Shown here piece by piece: positions 5,635 through 11,631 of a stretch of 13,200 nt of DNA. The stretch is from Bacillota bacterium (lineage in GTDB: Bacteria > Bacillota > Clostridia > Lachnospirales > Lachnospiraceae): assembly GCA_023410575.1 (NCBI GenBank), contig JAEYPP010000022.1:1-13200 (forward strand), read 5' to 3'. Each line of letters opens with the position of its first letter. Positions within the stretch are counted from its first letter, which is position 1. The notes below the pieces were generated by a model. It did no database searches and had not been told where the DNA came from. It saw only the letters and a list, made by a program, of their open reading frames with translations. Both the position numbers and the translations under genes were made by a program.

Positions 5635-8634
5635 CTAAAATTTCTGCTGATAAACACGAGTTATAAGTTCCTCGATTTGTTTTATCAGCTTATTTTTTTC
5701 CTTTTCAAGAATATTTAATGTTGCTTTATCCGATTTTTCTTCCATTTCATAATTCAACTCATATATTCTCTTTGCGTTAGAAACAACTGTATTATATAAA
5801 TTACTTTGTTTCTCATCCTCAAAATCCAAAGATACGATTGGTATTTTCTTCAATAAAAATGTACCTCTGGCAGTAAATCCACCTTCAAAATCACTCCCAT
5901 TCATCTGAAAAATCTTTTCTGTAAATGGATGTGATAAACATGCTTGAATATACTCTAATGAATAGTAACTTTCTGGTAATTCACTAATAGCACAGTATCC
6001 AGCAGTGCCGCCAGATGCAATTAGCATATCACTATTATCATATGCATACATTGGTTCTTTACTTAAAACGCGCACAATAAGTTTTGGTGTATTAATAAAT
6101 GCAGTTAAAGCTTGTGTTCTGCCATACTTATACCAAGTGTCTTCTGTTGCATCTGAAATATCGCGTCCGATTCCACCATTCAAGCATTTAGGCACTAATC
6201 TATCATAGCAAGCTTCTAAGTACTGGAATATTCCTGGATATTGCCTTTTCATTACACTTTTCTCAATCAACTTTCCTTCTGAATCATATGGAAAAATAAT
6301 TCTTTTATCCGTTTTCAAAATAGAATAAGTTTTCATTCCCTTTTCAGTTTTCTTAGTTGGCTTGAAATAAGGTTTAAGTAAGGATTTTTCAATCTTATAT
6401 TCTGAACCAAATTTATTTATTCTAACTTCTTGCTCATTTTCTTCTACAATGCATGATTCATCAAACCAATACACTTCTTTTTTGTCAGAAAAAGATTCTG
6501 CTCGTTCTGCACTTGTTTGGATTCCATTAAATACATTTGCCACTTTAGAAAGCGGTATGGTTTTCCCTTCTAAAGCATTGAGTATTTTCAAAAATTCTAT
6601 GTCAGTTGATAGACGCCATGGCTCTTGATTCAATCTTACATTTTTGATTTTTACACATTGATTCTCTTCTCCTGACCATAGTTCTGCTAAAGAAGACATA
6701 TGAGAATAATTCATTTCATCACATGTACTCTTACCAATTGTTACGATAGCGCTGTATATGGTTTTATCAGGAAATAGTTGTGCATCTCCAAAATCATCCA
6801 TTCTCTTGATGCTTTTACATAGAAGTTTTCTCAGTTCTTGACCCGCGGCTATTTTATAGAATTTGTTTGGTATGATATAGCAAAGTACACCTGAATCTTT
6901 TAAGACTTCTAATGATTTTTCGATAAATAAAAAGTATTTATCAAATTGCTTATATGCACTTGAATACTTACCTTTATAAATACCAAATTCAGTTTCATTT
7001 GATAATGAATGCATATCTTCTGTTTTTACATAAGGCGGATTTCCTAATACAACGTCGAATTTTTCTCCATTATTTATTTCGTTCCAATTAAATGGAACTA
7101 TTTCTAAAAGCTCTTTTGTGGAGATATTAGTCCCTTCAATATCTTTATCTGTTACCAGTGAATTACCATGCATTATATTAGCAGATAATTCAGGTAAAAT
7201 AGGCGTAGCGTTTTTCACAGATGGTTCCGTTTCATCTTCAATCAACTTTAATATTAACGAAAACTTGCTTACTTCAACAGCGTGAACATCTATATCGATC
7301 CCATAAATACAATTTTTTAATATTTCCTTCTTATCCTCAATTGGCAATTTATGTTTTCCATTGCTCATTTCTAATAAGTATTCTGGTTTATTTATTTCGT
7401 ACCATTGTGTACAATAATCAACCAGATACTGATACGCTTCCTCCAAGAAAACTCCTGACCCACATGCTATATCTATAACTCTGAGATCCAAGATTTCTGT
7501 TGGACTTTTACTCTCGCAAATTGATTCCAAAGTATTTTTCACCATATACTTAACAATTTCTGTTGGAGTACTAACAACTGATCTGTACTTATATTCATTT
7601 TTCTTTGCTAACTCTACGTTTCCATCCACAATAATTAAGCATTCTGTCAAAAATGCTTCATATATCTTACCAAGTATACTTGGCTCGATTATTGTAAACA
7701 AGTAAGGCGTAGCTGGATAATAAAGGGACATTATTATTTCAAAAATAATATCACTATTCAAATCAAAAATAGGAGTTTCTCCTTTGAAAAGTCCAGAATT
7801 ATAGCGTTTATCTGCTTCCTTAAATACTTGTGTCAATGAATTCTGTAAATCTTCCTTGTTCGCAGCCACCTCATAGAGTTTTGAATACAACGGTAAATTT
7901 CTGTCTTCACAAATACGAAGAAAAATTACCTGATTTATAAAATCCTGCACTGTATCGTTTAAAATATCTATATTTTGATATTTGCTATCCTTTGTATATA
8001 GATATTTTCCTAGTCTCGATCGCCACTTATTAATCTGTTCCAGGAATGTATCATCAATTTCTGTATGAAATCTATTTTTATCCTGTAGATTAGTTTTAGC
8101 AAATTCATCATATTTTCCGTTATATACATTTTCCCTCGAAATTAAGTCATATATCTCTTGGTATTTCTCTGCATACTCCATAAAATGATACTTTCGAAAT
8201 ACAGAAGTATTTACCCCATCGCCCTCTTTGGGTTTATTTGTTGTATCATAAACGATCATATTTTCAAAGTTGGTCAATATTGCCAGAACATGTTTTGCAT
8301 TCCAGCCGTATTTTCTAGCTTGCATTGATGGTTCAATGTCAGCAGTTATATCAACGCTCGGTTTCTTTGCTTCTACGAACATTTTAGAAACACCATTGAG
8401 CGTTAATGTATAATCTGGTCTTTCCGAACTATTTGAAAACTGCTCAACCACTACTTCTTTATACTGTGGCAATTTCCCTTTTTCATTCTGAACATCCCAT
8501 CCAAAACATTCTAGTAATGGACTGATATATTCATCTCGACAAGATTGTTCATTGTATGAATTTTTCTTATCCTTGTAATAATTCATACTTTTCTGATATT
8601 GTAATATTAACCGTTTTAATCTATCTTCTCTCAT
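5635..8634 (-). CDS. Type IIG restriction enzyme: fused PD-(D/E)xK endonuclease and adenine methyltransferase (Eco57I-like)
   Basis: This 999-residue single-chain enzyme cleaves and methylates DNA. The N-terminal nuclease domain (about 1-170) contains ERPD (P73, D74) and, 13 residues later, EAK (E88, K90). The PD-x13-EAK spacing is the one I recall for the mutated catalytic motif of Eco57I, whose length (about 997) is also nearly identical. A helical linker (about 180-370) leads to the methyltransferase with motif I DIACGSGVF (388-396) and motif IV GNPPY (531-535). Residues about 680-930 form the target-recognition part, followed by a coiled-coil-like tail (about 960-992). Catalytic residues are all present and the frame is intact. 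The start is firm: GGAGGTG lies 6 bases upstream. Such enzymes cut a fixed distance to one side of an asymmetric site. The partner methylase follows after 8 bases. Specificity is unknown. Confidence 0.93.
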   Translation of the reverse strand: MREDRLKRLILQYQKSMNYYKDKKNSYNEQSCRDEYISPLLECFGWDVQNEKGKLPQYKEVVVEQFSNSSERPDYTLTLNGVSKMFVEAKKPSVDITADIEPSMQARKYGWNAKHVLAILTNFENMIVYDTTNKPKEGDGVNTSVFRKYHFMEYAEKYQEIYDLISRENVYNGKYDEFAKTNLQDKNRFHTEIDDTFLEQINKWRSRLGKYLYTKDSKYQNIDILNDTVQDFINQVIFLRICEDRNLPLYSKLYEVAANKEDLQNSLTQVFKEADKRYNSGLFKGETPIFDLNSDIIFEIIMSLYYPATPYLFTIIEPSILGKIYEAFLTECLIIVDGNVELAKKNEYKYRSVVSTPTEIVKYMVKNTLESICESKSPTEILDLRVIDIACGSGVFLEEAYQYLVDYCTQWYEINKPEYLLEMSNGKHKLPIEDKKEILKNCIYGIDIDVHAVEVSKFSLILKLIEDETEPSVKNATPILPELSANIMHGNSLVTDKDIEGTNISTKELLEIVPFNWNEINNGEKFDVVLGNPPYVKTEDMHSLSNETEFGIYKGKYSSAYKQFDKYFLFIEKSLEVLKDSGVLCYIIPNKFYKIAAGQELRKLLCKSIKRMDDFGDAQLFPDKTIYSAIVTIGKSTCDEMNYSHMSSLAELWSGEENQCVKIKNVRLNQEPWRLSTDIEFLKILNALEGKTIPLSKVANVFNGIQTSAERAESFSDKKEVYWFDESCIVEENEQEVRINKFGSEYKIEKSLLKPYFKPTKKTEKGMKTYSILKTDKRIIFPYDSEGKLIEKSVMKRQYPGIFQYLEACYDRLVPKCLNGGIGRDISDATEDTWYKYGRTQALTAFINTPKLIVRVLSKEPMYAYDNSDMLIASGGTAGYCAISELPESYYSLEYIQACLSHPFTEKIFQMNGSDFEGGFTARGTFLLKKIPIVSLDFEDEKQSNLYNTVVSNAKRIYELNYEMEEKSDKATLNILEKEKNKLIKQIEELITRVYQQKF

Positions 8635-8648
8635 ATATCACACCTCCA

Positions 8649-8921
8649 TTACCCAATTTTTGTATTAATTGATTCTACTGCTTTAAGTATAAGTTCAGCC
8701 TTGTCCGCTAGAACGTACTTTCCACGCATTTGCTGTTCAATAAATCCCTCTTTTTGTAATACACCAAACATAGAGTTTACTTTCATTTTACTATAATTAA
8801 GCGATTCAGCTATTTCTAACTGTGTTAAAGGTATAATCTTTTTATCCAATACAATAGCTTCATTATCGTGCATTAGCTTTAATAAATCATAATAATCGTT
8901 TAGAAATACCTCGAATCCCAT
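8649..8921 (-). CDS. Small winged-helix DNA-binding protein, probable regulator of the restriction operon
   Basis: The 90-residue protein has a helix-turn-helix at about 33-60 (TQLEIAESLNYSKMKVNSMF, then LQKEGFI) and a short wing around RGKYVLADKA (66-75), like small MarR- or Rrf2-type winged helices. Nothing else is encoded, so it is most likely a DNA-binding regulator. It is first in the operon, 14 bases before the endonuclease gene, the place usually taken by controller proteins of restriction systems, although those are normally XRE-type. Start choice: a GTG at 8930 would add three residues, but that GTG lies inside AAGGTG, a Shine-Dalgarno placed correctly for the ATG at 8921. The ATG is therefore preferred. 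A palindrome covers the core promoter immediately upstream, consistent with autoregulation (inference). Confidence 0.8.
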   Translation of the reverse strand: MGFEVFLNDYYDLLKLMHDNEAIVLDKKIIPLTQLEIAESLNYSKMKVNSMFGVLQKEGFIEQQMRGKYVLADKAELILKAVESINTKIG

Positions 8922-8962
8922 TCTAATCACCTTGTTCTTTCATAATCACATAAACTTATACC

Positions 8963-8989
8963 ATTATAACACATTAATTATTATGTTAA
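8963..8989 (-). promoter_or_regulatory. Promoter of the six-gene defence operon
   Basis: On the minus strand a perfect extended -10, TGTTATAAT, lies at 8971-8963. TTAACA, five of six bases of a -35, lies at 8989-8984 with a short 15-bp spacer; overlapping hexamers give 16 or 17 bp but match less well. The extended -10 can compensate for the poor spacing. The predicted start near 8956 leaves a leader of about 35 bases before the ATG at 8921. It is the only good promoter seen upstream of the operon. Confidence 0.65.
8967..8988. promoter_or_regulatory. Candidate operator: 22-bp imperfect palindrome across the operon promoter
   Basis: TAACA at 8967-8971 is mirrored by TGTTA at 8984-8988, and the centre TAATTA (8975-8980) is also symmetric; 9 of 11 base pairs match about the axis at 8977.5. 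It spans roughly -11 to -32, touching both the -10 and -35 boxes, so a bound protein would exclude RNA polymerase. The winged-helix protein encoded next is the natural candidate ligand. Binding is inferred. Confidence 0.5.
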
Positions 8990-8999
8990 AACACAAATA

Positions 9000-9019
9000 T
9001 TTGATATTCATATATCAAA
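9000..9019. repeat. Perfect inverted repeat upstream of the defence operon promoter
   Basis: TTTGATAT-tcat-ATATCAAA has perfect 8-bp arms and lies at about -44 to -63 relative to the predicted start, where an activator or a distal operator would bind. Its sequence differs from the palindrome over the core promoter, so a second protein or a different binding mode may be involved. It borders the terminator of the upstream gene, but on either strand it lacks its own strong T-run. Confidence 0.45.
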
Positions 9020-9060
9020 AAAAGTAACTGTAATCCTTGAATTGGTCACAATTACTTTTT
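9019..9060 (-). terminator. Factor-independent terminator after the 137-residue gene
   Basis: Arms at 9019-9031 and 9048-9060 pair over 13 positions with one mismatch (AAAAAGTAAcTGT against ACAATTACTTTTT), with a 16-base loop. Read on the minus strand the stem ends in a run of seven T. It begins 5 bases after the stop codon of the gene at 9066. The stem is AT-rich, so it may be leaky and may act in both directions. It separates this gene from the defence operon promoter. Confidence 0.65.
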
Positions 9061-9065
9061 AATAA

Positions 9066-9479
9066 TTAATCGATAGGTATAACAAATGTTCCATCTTCTT
9101 CGCTTGATAATGTCAAATCTTTGCCAGTAATATCTTGATCTGTCAATGCTGGTATGGCATTTTCCCAATGCAAAATAGTTGTAACATTGTCTTGATTAGA
9201 CTCACGATGTAGTTCATGAGTTACTTTGAGTTGGTAATTCCCCTTACTTTCTCCGTCTATTTTTAATTCTACTTCAATTTCAGTTTTTTCACCTTTCTCT
9301 GTAGGTGTCCAATTACATTCAGCAAAAACGTCATCTCTAAAATAGCTTGTTTGATCAATTTTATCTCCATCTACAGCATATCCAGCTTGAGATAAACGAA
9401 GATTGCATGTTGGATTGCTTCCATCAGATGGCTGTTGTGCATCAGATTTAGGCAAATTACTTTTTTTCCATTTTTCCAT
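9066..9479 (-). CDS. Hypothetical 137-residue soluble protein
   Basis: I do not recognise this protein. It is acidic and polar, with a Ser/Gln/Pro-rich start (about 8-22) and then alternating hydrophobic and charged residues (for example TEIEVELKIDG and YQLKVTHEL) that predict a mostly beta fold. It has two cysteines (C25, C55) and no signal peptide or membrane segment. The start is good: AGGAGG lies about 8-10 bases upstream of the ATG. A terminator follows at once, so it is a single-gene unit separate from the defence operon. No clear -35/-10 pair is visible in the 80 bases upstream, although TAAAAT is present near 9510. It could be an accessory or cargo gene of the element that supplied the truncated gene next to it. 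Confidence 0.7.
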   Translation of the reverse strand: MEKWKKSNLPKSDAQQPSDGSNPTCNLRLSQAGYAVDGDKIDQTSYFRDDVFAECNWTPTEKGEKTEIEVELKIDGESKGNYQLKVTHELHRESNQDNVTTILHWENAIPALTDQDITGKDLTLSSEEDGTFVIPID

Positions 9480-9534
9480 CTCACTCCCCTCCTTCCTTCC
9501 TACTATTTTACATCAATACGACAAAAAGTAAAAG

Positions 9535-9550
9535 AATTTTCCAGAAAATT
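9535..9550 (-). terminator. Weak terminator after the truncated coiled-coil gene
   Basis: AATTTTC-CA-GAAAATT is a perfect 7-bp inverted repeat. On the minus strand it is followed by CTTTTACTTTTTG and lies about 10 bases beyond the stop codon at 9561. The two-base spacer forces the innermost pair open, and the stem is AT-rich, so the call is weak. Confidence 0.35.
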
Positions 9551-9560
9551 TATTCATTGT

Positions 9561-10037
9561 TTACCAACTCTTCCTCCACTCCTCATAATACTTATTCATC
9601 TCCCTCTGCTGCTTATGCATTCTTCGAATTTCTTCCACTGCCTTAATCATCTCATCAATCTGCTGCGGTGTTAAATATTCAGCAATCTTATCAAAATTAT
9701 CCACCTTTACCTGTAACGTAGATATAAAAACCTCTTTTTCTTTTATCTGTCTCCTAAAATCAGCCACATTCTCTGAAATAGTTTCCATTTCAAATTCCAT
9801 ACGTCTGATTTTCACCTTCAAATCAGCATACTTACTATAAACCGTGCGTACCAACTGTTTAAACTTCTTTATAAGTGGATCTACTATCTTCTCTTTATAG
9901 TTCTTTGCAGACATCAGCGCTGTTGGGTGTTCCAATTGATATTCTCTACCATTATCAATCTCATACATAATCGAATCCACAGAAGTTACCGCCTCTGACA
10001 TCGCCATAAATTTTGTATTTATTGCTTCAAATTCCTT
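9561..10037 (-). pseudogene. 5'-truncated coiled-coil gene, possibly a mobilisation-protein tail, joined to purC
   Basis: An open frame of 173 codons could start at 10082, but its first 15 codons are the antisense strand of the purC remnant. The native sequence therefore begins at about 10037, inside an older and longer gene. What remains is about 158 residues rich in Lys, Glu, Ile and Met. It has long heptad-like helices (about 70-140, including LKVKIRRMEFEMETI and ADFRRQIKEKE) and ends in EEWRKSW. The sequence resembles the helical C-terminal part of plasmid mobilisation/recombination proteins, but no catalytic motif is present and this identity is a guess. It may still be expressed if the chance ATG is used, although no ribosome binding site is apparent there. 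The junction shows that a rearrangement cut both this gene and purC. Confidence 0.6.
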
Positions 10038-10416
10038 ATTGCTACTGGAAGCTTTATACGTAGATATGGTGAGTACATACATGATGGTACTATATTAGAA
10101 GGTGGTTATGTAGAGTGTACCTTTAAGAATGACGATTTGGGCGATCCTCTTGTAACTGGTGAAGGACTTGCTTTAGGCGTTATGACACCAGCTATGTTCG
10201 AAAGCATGAAGGAACAAACCCTAAAGATTACTAAGATTGTTGCTGATGATCTTAAGTCCATCGGGCTTGATTTATGGGATATTAAATTTGAATTTGGTTA
10301 CAACAAAGACGAAGTTATCTTGATTTGACGAAATTGCTTCTGGTAATATGCGTGTTTACAAAGATGGTAAGATTGTTGAGCCTGTAGAGTTAACCAAGTT
10401 AATTCTGAATAGATAA
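10038..10416 (+). pseudogene. purC: 3' remnant of purC (SAICAR synthetase), frameshifted
   Basis: Read from ATT at 10038, the plus strand encodes IATGSFIRRYGEYIHDGTI and continues with FKNDDLGDP and WDIKFEFGYNKDEVILI. These are C-terminal features of phosphoribosylaminoimidazole-succinocarboxamide synthase, the purine-pathway enzyme that joins aspartate to CAIR. The frame stops at TGA (10326-10328), but one extra T just before it shifts the frame. Ignoring that base, the sequence continues DEIASGNMRVYKDGKIVEPV and ends at TAA 10414-10416. Only about 125 of the usual 230-290 residues remain, and the 5' part is gone at the junction with the coiled-coil gene. The product cannot be active. An intact purC is presumably elsewhere if the cell makes purines. 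Confidence 0.82.
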
Positions 10417-10427
10417 GATAACATTTT

Positions 10428-10468
10428 AAAAGCGTGTACTCAGTTTATTCTGAGCACACGCTTTTTTT
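10428..10468 (+). terminator. Strong factor-independent terminator of the old purC unit
   Basis: AAAGCGTGTACTCAG (10428-10442, one base off coordinate at most) pairs with CTGAGCACACGCTTT over 15 positions with a single A/C mismatch, around the loop TTTATT. On the plus strand the stem runs into a tract of eight T. On the minus strand the same hairpin is followed by TTTT and lies about 30 bases beyond the stop of the XRE gene, so it probably serves both convergent units. Confidence 0.85.
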
Positions 10469-10496
10469 ATCTAAGTCCGCAAACTCGCCTACTTTC

Positions 10497-11114
10497 CTAT
10501 TCTGACCAATTAATTTGTGCATCTGGGATACCCATTTTGCGACATTCCGCACATACATAGTCTTTTTCTACTTGATTACCAATCTGGTATTTCAATATTT
10601 TATCTTTGAATACAATATACTTCTCATTTCCTCCTTTGAAATCAACAAACCAATTCCCGCCTTTATCTGGGTCAGAGCCCATTACCTTGGCTATTAGCTC
10701 CGGAAAATCCTTCTTATCGCTGGTAAAATATAGCACAGTCCAATATTTAGGTTTTCCACCAGTATTCCATAACTCAATCTTATGTACAGTCAAGAAATCA
10801 ATGATGGTATCATCCGTTACGCTTTCTTTAATCAATAAACCTTCATATACTTCCTGCTTTTTCCCTTGAATTGCATTGTTTCCACAGCTATGAACTTCCT
10901 TAACCTCACTTAATGTCAATTCATCCTTTAACAGCACATCCATAGAGACATGAAAGATTTCTCCCAATATTAGCAATTTCTCCATCTCCGGCAATGCAAT
11001 ATCTGCTTCCCATTTGGATATGGACTGCCTACTCAGATTACATTTTGACGCAAGTTCTTCTTGAGTCATACCATTTGATTTTCTTAACTCAATAATTTTT
11101 TCGGATAACTTCAT
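10497..11114 (-). CDS. XRE-family transcriptional regulator with an uncharacterised C-terminal domain
   Basis: The 205-residue protein begins with a classic XRE/HTH_3 DNA-binding domain (about 5-62): the helix-turn-helix covers MTQEELASKCNLSRQSISKW (16-35), followed by LPEMEKLLILGEIFHVSMDVL. The C-terminal domain (about 88-205) is one I cannot name. It is rich in aromatic residues (KYWTVLYF, GGNWFVDF) and ends with a CxxC pair (C188, C191) that may bind metal or sense redox, which is inference. It has no membrane segment. The start is firm: AGGAGGT lies 9 bases upstream. It is a single-gene unit reading toward the purC terminator. A perfect TTGTACAA lies against its -10 box and could be an autoregulatory site. 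Nothing links it directly to the defence operon. Confidence 0.85.
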   Translation of the reverse strand: MKLSEKIIELRKSNGMTQEELASKCNLSRQSISKWEADIALPEMEKLLILGEIFHVSMDVLLKDELTLSEVKEVHSCGNNAIQGKKQEVYEGLLIKESVTDDTIIDFLTVHKIELWNTGGKPKYWTVLYFTSDKKDFPELIAKVMGSDPDKGGNWFVDFKGGNEKYIVFKDKILKYQIGNQVEKDYVCAECRKMGIPDAQINWSE

Positions 11115-11139
11115 AAAAGCTTACCTCCTACATTTACTG

Positions 11140-11153
11140 ATTATATTGTACAA
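11140..11153 (-). promoter_or_regulatory. Possible promoter and operator of the XRE gene
   Basis: On the minus strand TATAAT lies at 11145-11140, giving a start near 11133 and a leader of about 19 bases. The perfect 8-bp palindrome TTGTACAA (11146-11153) directly precedes it. No good -35 hexamer stands 16-18 bp upstream, where the sequence is A-rich, so this promoter may need an activator. The palindrome is a plausible but short XRE half-site pair. Confidence 0.4.
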
Positions 11154-11239
11154 CATCCTCTTTTTTTTACCACCAATTTCAAAGTTCTTTTTCGCAACCA
11201 TCAGTTGCTACAACCCTAATTATAAACGGCTTTTTCTCC

Positions 11240-11338
11240 TCAAAAATATAGTTTATACAATCTTTCACAAACTGCCATTCCTATAGTAATGATAGCCTCC
11301 ACAATTACAGAGAAGCCTAATAAACTTATGATCAACAT
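11240..11338 (-). CDS. Possible 32-residue hydrophobic membrane peptide
   Basis: An ATG at 11338-11336 opens a frame of 32 codons ending in TGA at 11242-11240. The peptide starts MLIISLLGFSVIVEAIITIG and ends CERLYKLYF. Residues about 2-24 would span a membrane, with one Glu in the middle and a short basic, aromatic tail, the general look of small holin-like or type I toxin peptides. Against it, there is no clear Shine-Dalgarno. The start codon lies in the arm of a perfect hairpin (11337-11360), which could hide it. A weak promoter (TTGCTA, 17 bp, TATATT) precedes it on the minus strand at about 11388-11416. Shortness alone makes chance possible. Confidence 0.3.
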   Translation of the reverse strand: MLIISLLGFSVIVEAIITIGMAVCERLYKLYF

Positions 11339-11393
11339 AATACCCAAAAATGGGTATTATAAATGCCGCACATTTCTCTGCGGCATTTATAAT
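11337..11393. terminator. Two overlapping, mutually exclusive hairpins; the second resembles a terminator
   Basis: Hairpin A pairs ATAATACCCA (11337-11346) perfectly with TGGGTATTAT (11351-11360) around AAAA. Hairpin B pairs ATTATAAATGCCGCA (11356-11370) perfectly with TGCGGCATTTATAAT (11379-11393) around an 8-base loop. The five bases 11356-11360 belong to both stems, so the full forms cannot coexist. Hairpin B has a GC core and AT flanks like a bidirectional terminator, though its T-tracts are broken by A. It could end read-through from guaA on the minus strand. Confidence 0.55.
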
Positions 11394-11464
11394 ATATATA
11401 CTAATTATTCCGATAGCAAATTGATAACGTGATTTTGTAACCTGTTGACAACCACGCTTTTGCC

Positions 11465-11615
11465 GAGAGCAGTCCTGACACGCCCCTTATTAACTCGCTT
11501 CGCTCCTTAATAAGTAGCGTGCCATGCCTTCAAATAGTCTGCAAAATAAAAGGATAGCTGCCTGAGTGTGCAAGCACCCTCATTCAACTATCCTTTTATT
11601 TTACAGACTGCTCTC
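11465..11615. repeat. Nested palindromic element with internal hairpins downstream of guaA
   Basis: The outer arms GAGAGCAGTC (11465-11474) and GACTGCTCTC (11606-11615) are perfect inverted copies. Inside is a stem of 15 positions with two mismatches, 11479-11493 against 11507-11521. A second internal stem of 22 positions with one mismatch, 11536-11557 against 11588-11609, contains AAAATAAAAGGATAG and its complement. The loop of that stem has a further imperfect palindrome (TGAG-GTG / CAC-CTCA). The last stem shares bases with the outer arm, so alternative folds compete. It begins 17 bases after the guaA stop and may end or stabilise its transcript. It looks like a chromosomal palindromic repeat or a miniature non-coding element. 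No ORF or clear target duplication is seen. Confidence 0.6.
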
Positions 11616-11631
11616 AGTCCATTTATGCACT

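Noticed and set aside
8922..8930. GTG start three codons upstream for the winged-helix gene
   Set aside because: The GTG is part of the AAGGTG Shine-Dalgarno that fits the ATG at 8921.
9435..9674. 79-codon plus-strand ORF
   Set aside because: Antisense to the ends of two minus-strand genes, without ribosome binding site or protein-like composition.
10038..10082. N-terminal 15 residues of the coiled-coil ORF
   Set aside because: They are the antisense of purC codons and cannot be native protein sequence, so the feature was shortened to the part beyond the junction.
10137..10328. Apparent 63-codon plus-strand gene starting at a TTG
   Set aside because: It is an internal part of the purC remnant, cut off by the one-base frameshift, not a gene in its own right.
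11211..11240. GCAAC-N5-GTTGC hairpin region beyond the small ORF as a terminator
   Set aside because: The hairpin itself lies just left of here (about 11191-11206), has only five pairs, and is not followed by a T-run on either strand.
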